Of a DNA stretch of 64,000 nt, positions 56,447 through 64,000 are shown piece by piece; within the stretch, counting starts at the first letter, position 1, and the number at the start of each line of letters is the position of its first letter. The DNA comes from Halomonas maura (GTDB lineage: Bacteria > Pseudomonadota > Gammaproteobacteria > Pseudomonadales > Halomonadaceae). Location of the stretch: positions 1 to 64,000 of the forward strand of contig NZ_JAUFPQ010000010.1 in the NCBI RefSeq assembly GCF_030409305.1, written 5' to 3'. A program made the position numbers and the translations under genes. The notes beneath the pieces are model-generated. The model made no database searches. It had not been told where the DNA came from and worked only from the letters and a program-made list of their open reading frames with translations.

Positions 56447-57588
56447 GAGAACCCCATCTCCTTGAGCATCACCGCGTTGACTTGCCTGACGTCATACTTC
56501 GTCAGGGCCGCTTGCCGGGCGCGCTCGCCCATGCTGATCGCCAGCTCGGGACGCTCGAGGAAGCGGCGCATGGCCGCGGCAAGGCGGTCGACGTCCCGCG
56601 GCGGGACCAGATAGCCGTTCACGCCGTCCGCCACGGTTTCCCGACAGCCTGGCGTGTCGGTGGTGATCACCGGCCGCCCCATCGCCAGCGCCTCGAGGAT
56701 GGTGCGCGGGACGCCCTCGCGATAGAAGCTGGGCAGCACGAAGACGCTGGCGGCCCCGAGGGCCTCGCGCACGTCGCTCATCGCGCCGAGATAGCTGATG
56801 ACGCCATCGGCCTCCCAGCGGGCCAGCTCCGCGGGCGGGATCGACCTCGGGTTGCTGTCCAGCATCCCCACCAGCATGAAATGGGCCTCGGGAAACTCCG
56901 CCTTGAGGCGATAGGCGGCCTCGGCGTACTCGCGCACCCCCTTGTCGATCAGCAGGCGGGCGATCAGCAGGAAGGTCGGGCGGCCGGCCGGCGCCCGCGG
57001 GGCGTAATGGTCGACATCGACCCCGGAGCCGTTGACCACCACGGAGGGCGTGGTCCCGTTCAGCACGCCCAGTCGTCGGAACAGGGCCTGGTCGTCGGGG
57101 TTCTGGAAGAACACCTTATGGGCGAAGCGTAGCGACTGGCGATAGAGGCCGGTGACGAGCCCGCCGATCAGGCGTTGCCGGTGGCCGAGCTCGTGGTCCG
57201 AGAAGGCGTAGCCGAGCCCGGTGATCAGGGCGAAACGGTGCGGACAGCCGGCAAGGAAGGCGCTCAGTGTGCCGAAGATCACCGGCTTGATGGTGTAGCC
57301 CAGCACATAATCGGGCCGGATGCGCCGCATCAGGCCGACCAGGCCGAACAGGGTGCGCAAATCGTCCAGGGGGCTGATGCCGGTGCGATTGAGGAAGACC
57401 TCGTGGACCCTCGCGCCCATCCGCTCCAGTTCGGCGCGGACCGGGCTATCCGGGGGCAGGTTGGGACCGGCGGCATGGACCGTCAGCCCCAGGGCGATCA
57501 GCTCGGCGATCAGGTGGCCGCGGAAGCTGACCAGCGACACCGGCGACCCGGCGATGATCAAGAAGGTCCCGCCTGGTTCCTGGTTCAT
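56422..57588 (-). CDS. glycosyltransferase family 4 (PglA-like)
   Basis: A 388-aa GT4 enzyme with the PglA/WbpT-like start FLIIAGSPVSLVSFRGHLIA, DYVLGYTIKPVIFGTLSAF in the acceptor half, and TFLLIARLLIDKGVREYAEA and YREGVPRTILEALAMGRPVI (E-x7-E) in the donor half. In pgl-type pathways this enzyme adds the second sugar to the PglC product. Start 57588 has GAGAGG upstream. It overlaps the sugar transferase gene by 25 nt and the gene before by 4 nt. Confidence 0.9.
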   Translation of the reverse strand: MNQEPGGTFLIIAGSPVSLVSFRGHLIAELIALGLTVHAAGPNLPPDSPVRAELERMGARVHEVFLNRTGISPLDDLRTLFGLVGLMRRIRPDYVLGYTIKPVIFGTLSAFLAGCPHRFALITGLGYAFSDHELGHRQRLIGGLVTGLYRQSLRFAHKVFFQNPDDQALFRRLGVLNGTTPSVVVNGSGVDVDHYAPRAPAGRPTFLLIARLLIDKGVREYAEAAYRLKAEFPEAHFMLVGMLDSNPRSIPPAELARWEADGVISYLGAMSDVREALGAASVFVLPSFYREGVPRTILEALAMGRPVITTDTPGCRETVADGVNGYLVPPRDVDRLAAAMRRFLERPELAISMGERARQAALTKYDVRQVNAVMLKEMGFSCSSDASM

Positions 57589-58799
57589 GAGCGCCTCTCC
57601 TTGGCTATCCGGTTGTTGTTCCCTATCCGTCCCTTGCGCCATGGCCGCCCTGTTCTCTCGGGCGTGTCACCAAGGCACTCGCTCCAGACATCGTCGAAGG
57701 CAGCCACCATCCGCTCGAGGGTGAAGTGATCGGCGATGCGACGGGTGCAGGCCTGACGCCGCTCGGCCCAGCGTGCCGGTTGCGTCTCGCGCTCGTGAAG
57801 CGCGGCCTGGATCGCCGCCGCGAGCGCCGTCGATTCTCGGGGTGGCACCACCCAGCCGGTCTCGTCGATGATCCGCGCGGTGTCGCCGACCGCCGTGCCC
57901 ACGCAGGGCGTTCCGCAGGCCATGGCCTCGGCGATCACGTTGGGAAAGCCCTCGCCGAAGGCGCTGGAGAGCACGTGCAGGTCGAGGGCGTTCATCAGCT
58001 GCGGGATGTCCGAGCGCAGGCCCAACAGGCGGACCCGCGACGCCAGGCCCCGCTCGTCGATCCAGCCGCGTAGCTCGGCGTTGTCGGCATCGAGGCGTGC
58101 ACCGACCAGCAGACACAGGAAATCGTGGCCGCAGGCCTGCACCTCGGCCAGCGCCTGCAGGAGGTTCCGGTGGTCCTTCTGGGCATTGAAGCGCCCCACC
58201 ATGCCCAGGACGGGCCGGCCAGCGTCGGCACCCAGCAGCGCGGTGCGCTGCGCGGCGGCGTCCTCGCGGGGCCGGAAGTCGGCGAGGTCGTAGCCGTTGG
58301 CGATCACCACCAGCTTGTCGGCACGATAGCCGAGCGAGGCATGCAGCTCGGCCGCCTCATGGGCGCAGCAGACGATGCGGTCGGGAACCCTCCCCGACAG
58401 GTGCGCGCAGAGCCTGGCCGCGAGGATCGATGAGCGTGAGCTCTGCCCCGACTCCAGGGCGGTATGGCGAATCCCCCAGCAGACGTGGCGAATGCCAGCG
58501 AGGCGCGCGCAGAGCCCCCCGACCAGGTCGGGATGGTACATCCAGGTCTGGACGAGATCCGGGCGCAACCGCCTGAGGTGCCTGAAGAGGGTCACGGTAC
58601 CGGCGAGCAGCCCCCCCAGGCGGGAGCAGCTCAGCGACAGCACTTCGACACCATGATCGCGTAGCGTCTCCTCCAGTGTACCGCCGCCGAGCATGGCGAT
58701 GACGGTGTGGCGATGGCGAGTGTCGCCAGTGCACAGCCGGCAGAGGGCCGACTGGGCGCCACCGGGGTAGAGGCTGGTGATGACATGGACGATACGCAT
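57585..58799 (-). CDS. glycosyltransferase family 4
   Basis: A 404-aa GT4 enzyme: MRIVHVITSLYPGGAQSALC with the GG loop, LVQTWMYHPDLVGGL, RPVLGMVGRFNAQKDHRNLL and the donor motif AFGEGFPNVIAEAMACGTPC (E-x7-E). Typical of PglH/PglJ-like enzymes adding hexosamines or hexoses to a lipid-linked chain. The tail of about 25 residues is basic. It overlaps the PglA-like gene by 4 nt. Confidence 0.9.
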   Translation of the reverse strand: MRIVHVITSLYPGGAQSALCRLCTGDTRHRHTVIAMLGGGTLEETLRDHGVEVLSLSCSRLGGLLAGTVTLFRHLRRLRPDLVQTWMYHPDLVGGLCARLAGIRHVCWGIRHTALESGQSSRSSILAARLCAHLSGRVPDRIVCCAHEAAELHASLGYRADKLVVIANGYDLADFRPREDAAAQRTALLGADAGRPVLGMVGRFNAQKDHRNLLQALAEVQACGHDFLCLLVGARLDADNAELRGWIDERGLASRVRLLGLRSDIPQLMNALDLHVLSSAFGEGFPNVIAEAMACGTPCVGTAVGDTARIIDETGWVVPPRESTALAAAIQAALHERETQPARWAERRQACTRRIADHFTLERMVAAFDDVWSECLGDTPERTGRPWRKGRIGNNNRIAKERRS

Positions 58800-58835
58800 G
58801 CAGGGCTCCCTGTCGTGGCGAGATGGCGGCAGGCC

Positions 58836-59780
58836 TCAGTCGGCCGGCGTGTGCTGCTTCAGCCATTCGAGGACCCCGAAGGGCACCAGGGAGAGCATCG
58901 TCCACTTCAGGCAATACCCCCGGCCATGCGTCCAGTAGAAGGCACCGGGCAGTGCCGAGACCGGCAGCGCCTCACGCTTCTTCTTCTGCTCGAGCCAGGC
59001 ATACTTGATCATCTGGTTGGCGTAGAGCTTCAGCCACTTCTCGTCCTCCTGGCTGGTGAGCGGGCGGAGATCCATGACCATATCGCGAAAGAGCGCGATG
59101 GACGGGATATTGTTGCGGGACACGCCGATCACGTCCCCGTGGTGGACGGAGGCGACATGGGGCGACCAGACCAGGTACTTCAACTTCGCCAGCAGTTCTA
59201 CCCAGGCATAGAGATCGCCGGAACGCTGCGTGCGGCCATCGGGAAAGATCCGATGGGTATCGAGCGCGGCCCGCTTGATCAGGATCGAGTTGGTGCCGAT
59301 GGCACGCCTCCCCTGGCAGGCCTGCTTCAGGTAATCCGTGAGATGGAGCACCTGGGGGCCCCGGGACATGAAGCGCTCGGCGAAGGCGTCCAGTTGCTGC
59401 CGACCGCCGCGCTGCAGCAGACGCGCCGCGCTGATGAGCGCGATTTCCGGATAGCGGACGGCAATCCCCATCGACGCGTCGAGATGGTCGGGCAGCCAGA
59501 CGTCATCGGCGTCGAGAAAGGCGACCCAGTCACCGCGGGCCTGCTGGATCCCCAGGTTCCGCGCGGCGTAGCCACCGGGCCCCGGGCACTCCCTGCGCAG
59601 CACCCGGATCCGGGCATCGTCGAAGGAGGCGACGCGGGCCAGGCTATCATCCCGTGAGGCATCATCGATGACCAGTACCTCAAGCTGACGATAGCCCTGG
59701 TCGAGCACGGACTGCAGGGCCCGTGATACGTAGTCTTCCTTGTTGTGGACGGGAATGACGACACTGACGAGTGGCCGCAT
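58836..59780 (-). CDS. glycosyltransferase family 2
   Basis: A 314-aa GT-A enzyme. PLVSVVIPVHNKEDYVSRAL starts the nucleotide-binding fold, VLVIDDASRDDSL and WVAFLDADDVWLPDHLDA (the DxD motif) follow, and a positively charged amphipathic C-terminus (KWLKLYANQMIKYAWLEQKK) suggests membrane contact. Inverting transferase of unknown donor. Start ATG 59780 has GGGAGATCATC upstream. Lies 62 nt after the polymerase gene. Confidence 0.9.
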   Translation of the reverse strand: MRPLVSVVIPVHNKEDYVSRALQSVLDQGYRQLEVLVIDDASRDDSLARVASFDDARIRVLRRECPGPGGYAARNLGIQQARGDWVAFLDADDVWLPDHLDASMGIAVRYPEIALISAARLLQRGGRQQLDAFAERFMSRGPQVLHLTDYLKQACQGRRAIGTNSILIKRAALDTHRIFPDGRTQRSGDLYAWVELLAKLKYLVWSPHVASVHHGDVIGVSRNNIPSIALFRDMVMDLRPLTSQEDEKWLKLYANQMIKYAWLEQKKKREALPVSALPGAFYWTHGRGYCLKWTMLSLVPFGVLEWLKQHTPAD

Positions 59781-59842
59781 GATGATCTCCCTCTAGGCAA
59801 TACCTGAGAAGTGCTTTCGCTCGCCGACTTTTCAGACAAAGA

Positions 59843-61186
59843 TTATGCATCTTTCTTCAACGTTGGTTGCGCCTTTTCATCAGAGAAAGGCGAACAGAAC
59901 GTGTAACAGATTCCCATGCCGATCAACATCCACATCAGCCTTGCCGAATACCCCTTGAAGATGAACGGCTCCTTGATCTCGGCGATGAACATGATGATCA
60001 TGATGACGATCCACAGGCTCTTGTAATGGGTCATCATCAGCACGAACCGGGCAAGATAGCCGATCAGCAGATAGAAGAGCACGGCCAACGGGATCCCCAG
60101 GGCAGTAAACATCCGCATATACCCCGCATCCACATGTCTCTGCAGGCTGAAATCTCCTCCATGGGCCCCCACGCCAAACACCAGCTTCGTCCAGTGGGCT
60201 GTCATGTCGAACATGCTCGCCACGGTGGTGACCGTTCCCTCCTGACGAATTCCGTCGGCGCCCTCGTAAAGAAAGCTGATGGAGTAGCCCAGCAGGCTAT
60301 CGGGAAAGAATATGGCGAACATCGGTGGGGCGATAACCACGATGGCCGAAATGCTTATATAGAGAATAATGCGTCGCAGGGAAGCCTGATGCTGCGACAG
60401 CATAAGATTGAACAAATGAAACAGAACAATGCCGATGAAACCGACCACGATACCGGTGCGACCGATGAATAGCAGCGAGGTAAAAATGGTCACCGAGGCC
60501 ACTATAAAGTAGAGAAAGCTGATCTTGCGCTTGATATAGAGGGCCTGGAGCAGCACCAGTACCATGCCGTGGAAGAGGGAGAGATTGGCCGCCCCTCCCG
60601 AGGCGATACCCCGAAGGCGATACTCTCGAGTCAGATAGTTGATGTTGGAGTTCTCTTGCTGGTACAGAACGGATTCCACGAGCTGACGAAACGGTGGAAA
60701 GTGATACTCCACCAGGATGATGATGGCGTTGATGAAGACCACGAAGGTGATCAGCCTGAAGCACAGAGTCAGTGCCTGATCCAGATCGAGTGCCTTGTCG
60801 ATCAGATAGAGGGCCAGGACAAATCCCAGCAGAATATAGACACCCACCTGAATCATATAGTTCTGGAAGGACGTGCTGAAGGCCTCCATATAGACGATAA
60901 TCAGGATCAGGTTATACAAGCAGAACAGACACAGCCCGATGAGCGTGATCAGCAGGGACACCTGTTGCAATGAATTGATGAGCAGGCGATATTGAACGAT
61001 TAAAAAAAGGAAGGTTGCGATCATGCCGCCGTGGATCAGCATACCACCCACATCGAAATAGGGGCTCAACAGGTAGAGATACAGCAACAGCGTCAACATG
61101 ATGATATTTCGATAGGTCACCCCGTGGATGTACCGGAGCCCCCCTCGAAAGCTGTCGACGTCCATGGTTCTGGTTGTAAATTTCAC
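59843..61186 (-). CDS. wzy: Wzy-type O-antigen/capsule polymerase
   Basis: A 447-aa membrane protein with about 11-12 helices and a larger periplasmic loop (about residues 300-370, including HWTKLVFGVGAHGGDFSLQ). The run of helices from residue 25 and the late GVGAHGG-type loop with nearby HVDAGYMRMFTALG fit Wzy polymerases, which share little sequence. It stands after wzc in the right-hand operon. A second polymerase candidate of EpsG type is at 12190. Confidence 0.8.
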   Translation of the reverse strand: MKFTTRTMDVDSFRGGLRYIHGVTYRNIIMLTLLLYLYLLSPYFDVGGMLIHGGMIATFLFLIVQYRLLINSLQQVSLLITLIGLCLFCLYNLILIIVYMEAFSTSFQNYMIQVGVYILLGFVLALYLIDKALDLDQALTLCFRLITFVVFINAIIILVEYHFPPFRQLVESVLYQQENSNINYLTREYRLRGIASGGAANLSLFHGMVLVLLQALYIKRKISFLYFIVASVTIFTSLLFIGRTGIVVGFIGIVLFHLFNLMLSQHQASLRRIILYISISAIVVIAPPMFAIFFPDSLLGYSISFLYEGADGIRQEGTVTTVASMFDMTAHWTKLVFGVGAHGGDFSLQRHVDAGYMRMFTALGIPLAVLFYLLIGYLARFVLMMTHYKSLWIVIMIIMFIAEIKEPFIFKGYSARLMWMLIGMGICYTFCSPFSDEKAQPTLKKDA

Positions 61187-61238
61187 GGTAATCCACCCTG
61201 GGATTCACTGGCATCGCCGGTGTGATGCTCTCCTACCT

Positions 61239-61280
61239 GAGGCTCGGGGCGGAACAAGAAACTGTTCCGCTCCGAGCCTC
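61239..61280 (-). terminator. strong stem-loop after wzc
   Basis: An 18-bp stem GAGGCTCGGGGCGGAACA / TGTTCCGCTCCGAGCCTC (one G-U pair) with a 6-nt loop sits 6 nt after the wzc stop and before wzy. No U-run follows. In E. coli capsule and colanic acid operons a stem-loop after wzc works as an attenuator that lowers expression of the downstream genes; the same is likely here. Confidence 0.75.
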
Positions 61281-61285
61281 TGCTT

Positions 61286-63523
61286 TCATTTATAGGAATA
61301 GTTGTAATAACCGTATCCATAGCTGATGGCGGCGGTCTTCTCGATCGCGTTGAGGATACAGCCCTTCACCTCGACCCCGGTGGTCTCCAGGCGACGCACG
61401 GCAATTCGAACCTCGCGCAGCGGGTTGACACCGAAGCGCGCGACCAGCAGGGAGGTGCCGGCCACCTTGCCGATGATGGAGGCATCGGTGACGGCCAGGA
61501 TCGGCGGCGTGTCGATGAAGACGAGGTCATAGGCCTGGCTGACCTCATGCACCATCTCCGCGAATTCTTGACGCATCAGCAGCTCGGAGGGGTTGGGCGG
61601 TGCCACGCCACGTGTCATGTAGTGCAGACCGGGCACGTCGGAGGCACGGATGGCCTTCTCGGCCGCCAGCTTGCCGGAGATCACCTCGGAGAGCCCCTTT
61701 TCGGACTTGTCCTTGAAGGTATGGTGCAAGTTGCCCTTGCGCATGTCCGAATCGATCACCAGCACCTTCTGCCCCGCCTGAGCACAGACGAAGGCCAGGT
61801 TGATGGTGATGAAGCTCTTGCCGATCCCCGGACTCGGGCCGGTGATCATGATGCAGTTGTTGCGTGCGTCCATCATGGCGAAGTGCAGGCTGGTCCGTAG
61901 CCCCCGGATCGCCTCCACCGCCATGTCGGTGGGATGGGACTTGGCCAGGAAACTTCCGATGGCATGCTTGGAGAGCTTGTCCTTGCGGTACTTGATACGC
62001 TTGACGAGCTTCATCTGATCAAGGGAGCGGGGCACCGTGGCATAGACCGGCAGGCCGAGATCCTCCAGTTGCTCGGCGCTCTCGACGCCCTTGCTGAGCA
62101 GCCCGTGTAGCAGGATCAGGCAAATGGCCAGCAGCAGCCCCACCAGCATGGCGATGACCAAGATAAGCGCCGGCCTCGGCTTGATCGGCCAGGGCTTGAC
62201 CATGGCGAAGTCGATGATGCGCACGTTACCGACGGTGGCGGCCTTGGCGATGTTCAGCTCCTGCATGCGGTTGAGCAGCTGCACATAGATCTGCTGGGTG
62301 ACCTCCACATCACGGGTCATCCGCAGGATCTGCTGCTGGGTCTCGGGCAGGTGACTGGTACGCTCTTCCAGGTTGGCCCGTTCACGCTGGAGCTGGGCCT
62401 TCTTGTCGAGCAGGGCGGCATAGACCGGGTGATTGGGAGTGAACCGCCGCGACAACTCGGATTCCTGCATCTCGAGCTCGTTCATGCGACTCTCGATGTC
62501 GACCATGCTGGTCAGGACGTTCTGAGTCTCCTGGCTCAGATCGACGCTCTCCTGCTCGGTACGGTAGTCGTTGAGTCGATTCTCGGCCTCGACCAGCTGC
62601 TCCCGCACCCGCGGCAACTGCTCGTCGAGGAAGGCCAGGCTCTTCTCGGCCTCGGCGGCCTGACGGGCAATATTCTGCGCCAGATACACCTCGGCGATGG
62701 CATTGAGCGACGCCTCCACCTCGGCACGATCGGGACCGGTCAGGATCAACTCCAGGACACCGGTATCGCTCTCACCCTTCTGCAGGACATTGAAGCGACT
62801 CTTGAGGCTGTTGATCGCCCCCTGAGGGCTGCGCTTGACGATGGTGAACCGGGCCCCGGGCGGCGCCTGGATCTCGCTGACCCGGATCTCGATCCAGGGG
62901 GTGCTGGCCTCGGACCGCTCGCCGGGCCGACCAGTCAACAGGACCTCCTCTTCCATACCGAGGAGCCGATAACCGCCGTCCTGGGCCACCTCCAGGGTGA
63001 GCGGCTGGTTCACGAGTTCCGGATCGACGCTCAGCGATTCGACGTTGATGCTCTCGCCGCCCCAGACCTCGGGCCGGCCCTCGGCGAAGGCGGGACGCAG
63101 GATCTCGTGGCGGATGATGGCGTTACCGACCACGGGGAAGACGACGGGTGCGACGCTGATGTCCAGCTTCTGTTGACTGGCCGCCTGTCCGATGATCAGC
63201 CGGGAGCGCAGGATTTCCACCTGCGCCGCCGTCCTCGGCTCTTCTTCGGTAAGCATCGCGGCGATCTCGTCGGCGCCGGTATTGCCACCGGCCCTTTCGA
63301 CCTGGACGAGGGCATCACCCTGGTAGATTGGAGTGACGAGCTGCGAGTAGACGAACCCGGCGATCCCGAACAACAGGGTCATCAGGATAATCTTCCACTT
63401 GTTATCGATCAGGATGCCAAGCAGGCGTCCCAGATCGAGATGTTCTTCACCATGGGGCATGCTGGACGCAGGAGACATCCCTTGGCGGGGTGGCACCATG
63501 GTGTTCGTATGTAGACTGGTCAT
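61286..63523 (-). CDS. wzc: Wzc-type tyrosine kinase / polysaccharide co-polymerase (copy 2)
   Basis: A 745-aa relative of copy 1. Wzz domain with first helix at about residue 38 (KIILMTLLFGIAGFVYSQLV), periplasmic coiled-coil part, second helix (ALILVIAMLVGLLLAICLIL), then the BY-kinase: Walker A GPSPGIGKS, A' VLVIDSDMRKG, Walker B LVFIDTPPIL, and the tail YGYGYYNYSYK with six tyrosines. Start ATG 63523. It lies 135 nt after wza. No wzb phosphatase gene is between them, so dephosphorylation must come from elsewhere. Confidence 0.94.
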   Translation of the reverse strand: MTSLHTNTMVPPRQGMSPASSMPHGEEHLDLGRLLGILIDNKWKIILMTLLFGIAGFVYSQLVTPIYQGDALVQVERAGGNTGADEIAAMLTEEEPRTAAQVEILRSRLIIGQAASQQKLDISVAPVVFPVVGNAIIRHEILRPAFAEGRPEVWGGESINVESLSVDPELVNQPLTLEVAQDGGYRLLGMEEEVLLTGRPGERSEASTPWIEIRVSEIQAPPGARFTIVKRSPQGAINSLKSRFNVLQKGESDTGVLELILTGPDRAEVEASLNAIAEVYLAQNIARQAAEAEKSLAFLDEQLPRVREQLVEAENRLNDYRTEQESVDLSQETQNVLTSMVDIESRMNELEMQESELSRRFTPNHPVYAALLDKKAQLQRERANLEERTSHLPETQQQILRMTRDVEVTQQIYVQLLNRMQELNIAKAATVGNVRIIDFAMVKPWPIKPRPALILVIAMLVGLLLAICLILLHGLLSKGVESAEQLEDLGLPVYATVPRSLDQMKLVKRIKYRKDKLSKHAIGSFLAKSHPTDMAVEAIRGLRTSLHFAMMDARNNCIMITGPSPGIGKSFITINLAFVCAQAGQKVLVIDSDMRKGNLHHTFKDKSEKGLSEVISGKLAAEKAIRASDVPGLHYMTRGVAPPNPSELLMRQEFAEMVHEVSQAYDLVFIDTPPILAVTDASIIGKVAGTSLLVARFGVNPLREVRIAVRRLETTGVEVKGCILNAIEKTAAISYGYGYYNYSYK

Positions 63524-63658
63524 GTTGATGTCATCCTTGGAAGGGTGCGGCGAAACACCGCTCTGGAAGACCCTGCCGCGGGTATCATGGCAACCTCATG
63601 CGCGCGCCTGGATGAGCCGATGCACAAGGTTGCCATCACACGAGGTGGCTCGAGTGGA

Positions 63659-64000
63659 TCAGAGGTTGCCAACATCGCTGGTCGTATCCGCCACCGTACC
63701 GGGCAGGCTGATGGACGGCAGCAGCAGACTGATGACGTTGTTCCAGCGAGCCAGCGGCGCAGACGTCACGTAGATGATGTCCTGAGGCTCGAGCGGGAAA
63801 TAGGACCCCATGTTGAGGGCGACAGCATTGGAGATGTCGAGCTGGAAGACGGTCGCCATCTTCTCGCTGCCCTGTGGCTTCGCCCGAATCACGAAGATAC
63901 CGGAGGGCTCGGCACGATTCTCGACGACGCCCCCGGCGCGAGACAGGGCATCGGTGAGGCTGAGGTATTCCCTACCCACCTGAACATTGCCTGGGTTGCG
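63659..64000 (-). CDS. wza: Wza-type polysaccharide export protein (C-terminal part)
   Basis: Partial: the frame runs off the right edge. What is visible is the end of an outer-membrane polysaccharide export protein: VGREYLSLTDALSRAGGVVE (SLBB-type domain), YFPLEPQDIIYVTSAPLARW and the closing amphipathic helix around NNVISLLLPS, which in Wza forms the outer-membrane barrel. It is the first visible gene of the right-hand operon, upstream of wzc copy 2. Confidence 0.85.
   Translation of the reverse strand, partial: RNPGNVQVGREYLSLTDALSRAGGVVENRAEPSGIFVIRAKPQGSEKMATVFQLDISNAVALNMGSYFPLEPQDIIYVTSAPLARWNNVISLLLPSISLPGTVADTTSDVGNL

Overview
The window looks like a chromosomal piece of a halophilic gammaproteobacterium, most likely Halomonas or another Halomonadaceae. 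This is inferred from the gene families, the fused CysN/CysC, the G+C-rich backbone and an nqrF remnant; no marker gene is present to prove it. Nearly everything serves surface polysaccharide synthesis (capsule, exopolysaccharide or O-antigen), and almost all of it is read leftwards (minus strand).

Right block (64.0 to 53.6 kb, minus): wza (cut by the window edge), wzc, a strong stem-loop, a Wzy polymerase, a GT2, two GT4s, a PglC-type initiating phosphoglycosyl transferase, an ATP-grasp ligase and a DegT aminotransferase. Below it lies a graveyard of decayed galU, galE and O-antigen-ligase pieces, then an intact UDP-glucuronate 4-epimerase.

Middle (51 to 36 kb): a plus-strand sulfate-activation operon (catalytically dead IS630-like wHTH protein, cysD, cysNC, cysQ), an OafA-type acyltransferase with an SGNH domain, an ElyC/YdcF-like protein, two ATP-grasp genes, an IS5 relic holding an expanded 8-bp tandem repeat, an O-antigen ligase and ugd.

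Left block (35.1 kb to the left edge, minus): a perfect ops (RfaH recruitment) sequence leads into a second wzc. After it comes a CMP-legionaminic-acid-type pathway (legB, neuD/legH, neuB/legI, neuC/legG, ptmE, legF/ptmB, two SDRs, a pyruvyl-transferase-family protein, a Gfo/Idh enzyme) that lacks the expected LegC aminotransferase. Then come a NodB deacetylase, an M28-like protein, and a visibly A+T-rich segment (about 20 to 6.5 kb) with a methyltransferase, a PglK-like ABC flippase, a capsule-synthesis-like protein, an EpsG-type polymerase, four GT4s and two 'ATP-grasp plus deacetylase-like' pairs. IS3 debris separates this from an ElyC-like pseudogene and gmd-fcl (GDP-L-fucose).

Taken together, the genes supply GDP-fucose, UDP-GlcA, UDP-GalA and a nonulosonic acid, assemble lipid-linked repeats, flip and polymerise them, and export the polymer through Wza/Wzc. 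Several genes point to amide-type decoration of amino sugars or uronic acids. Many IS scars, truncated genes and base-composition changes show that the locus was built by repeated transfer and deletion.
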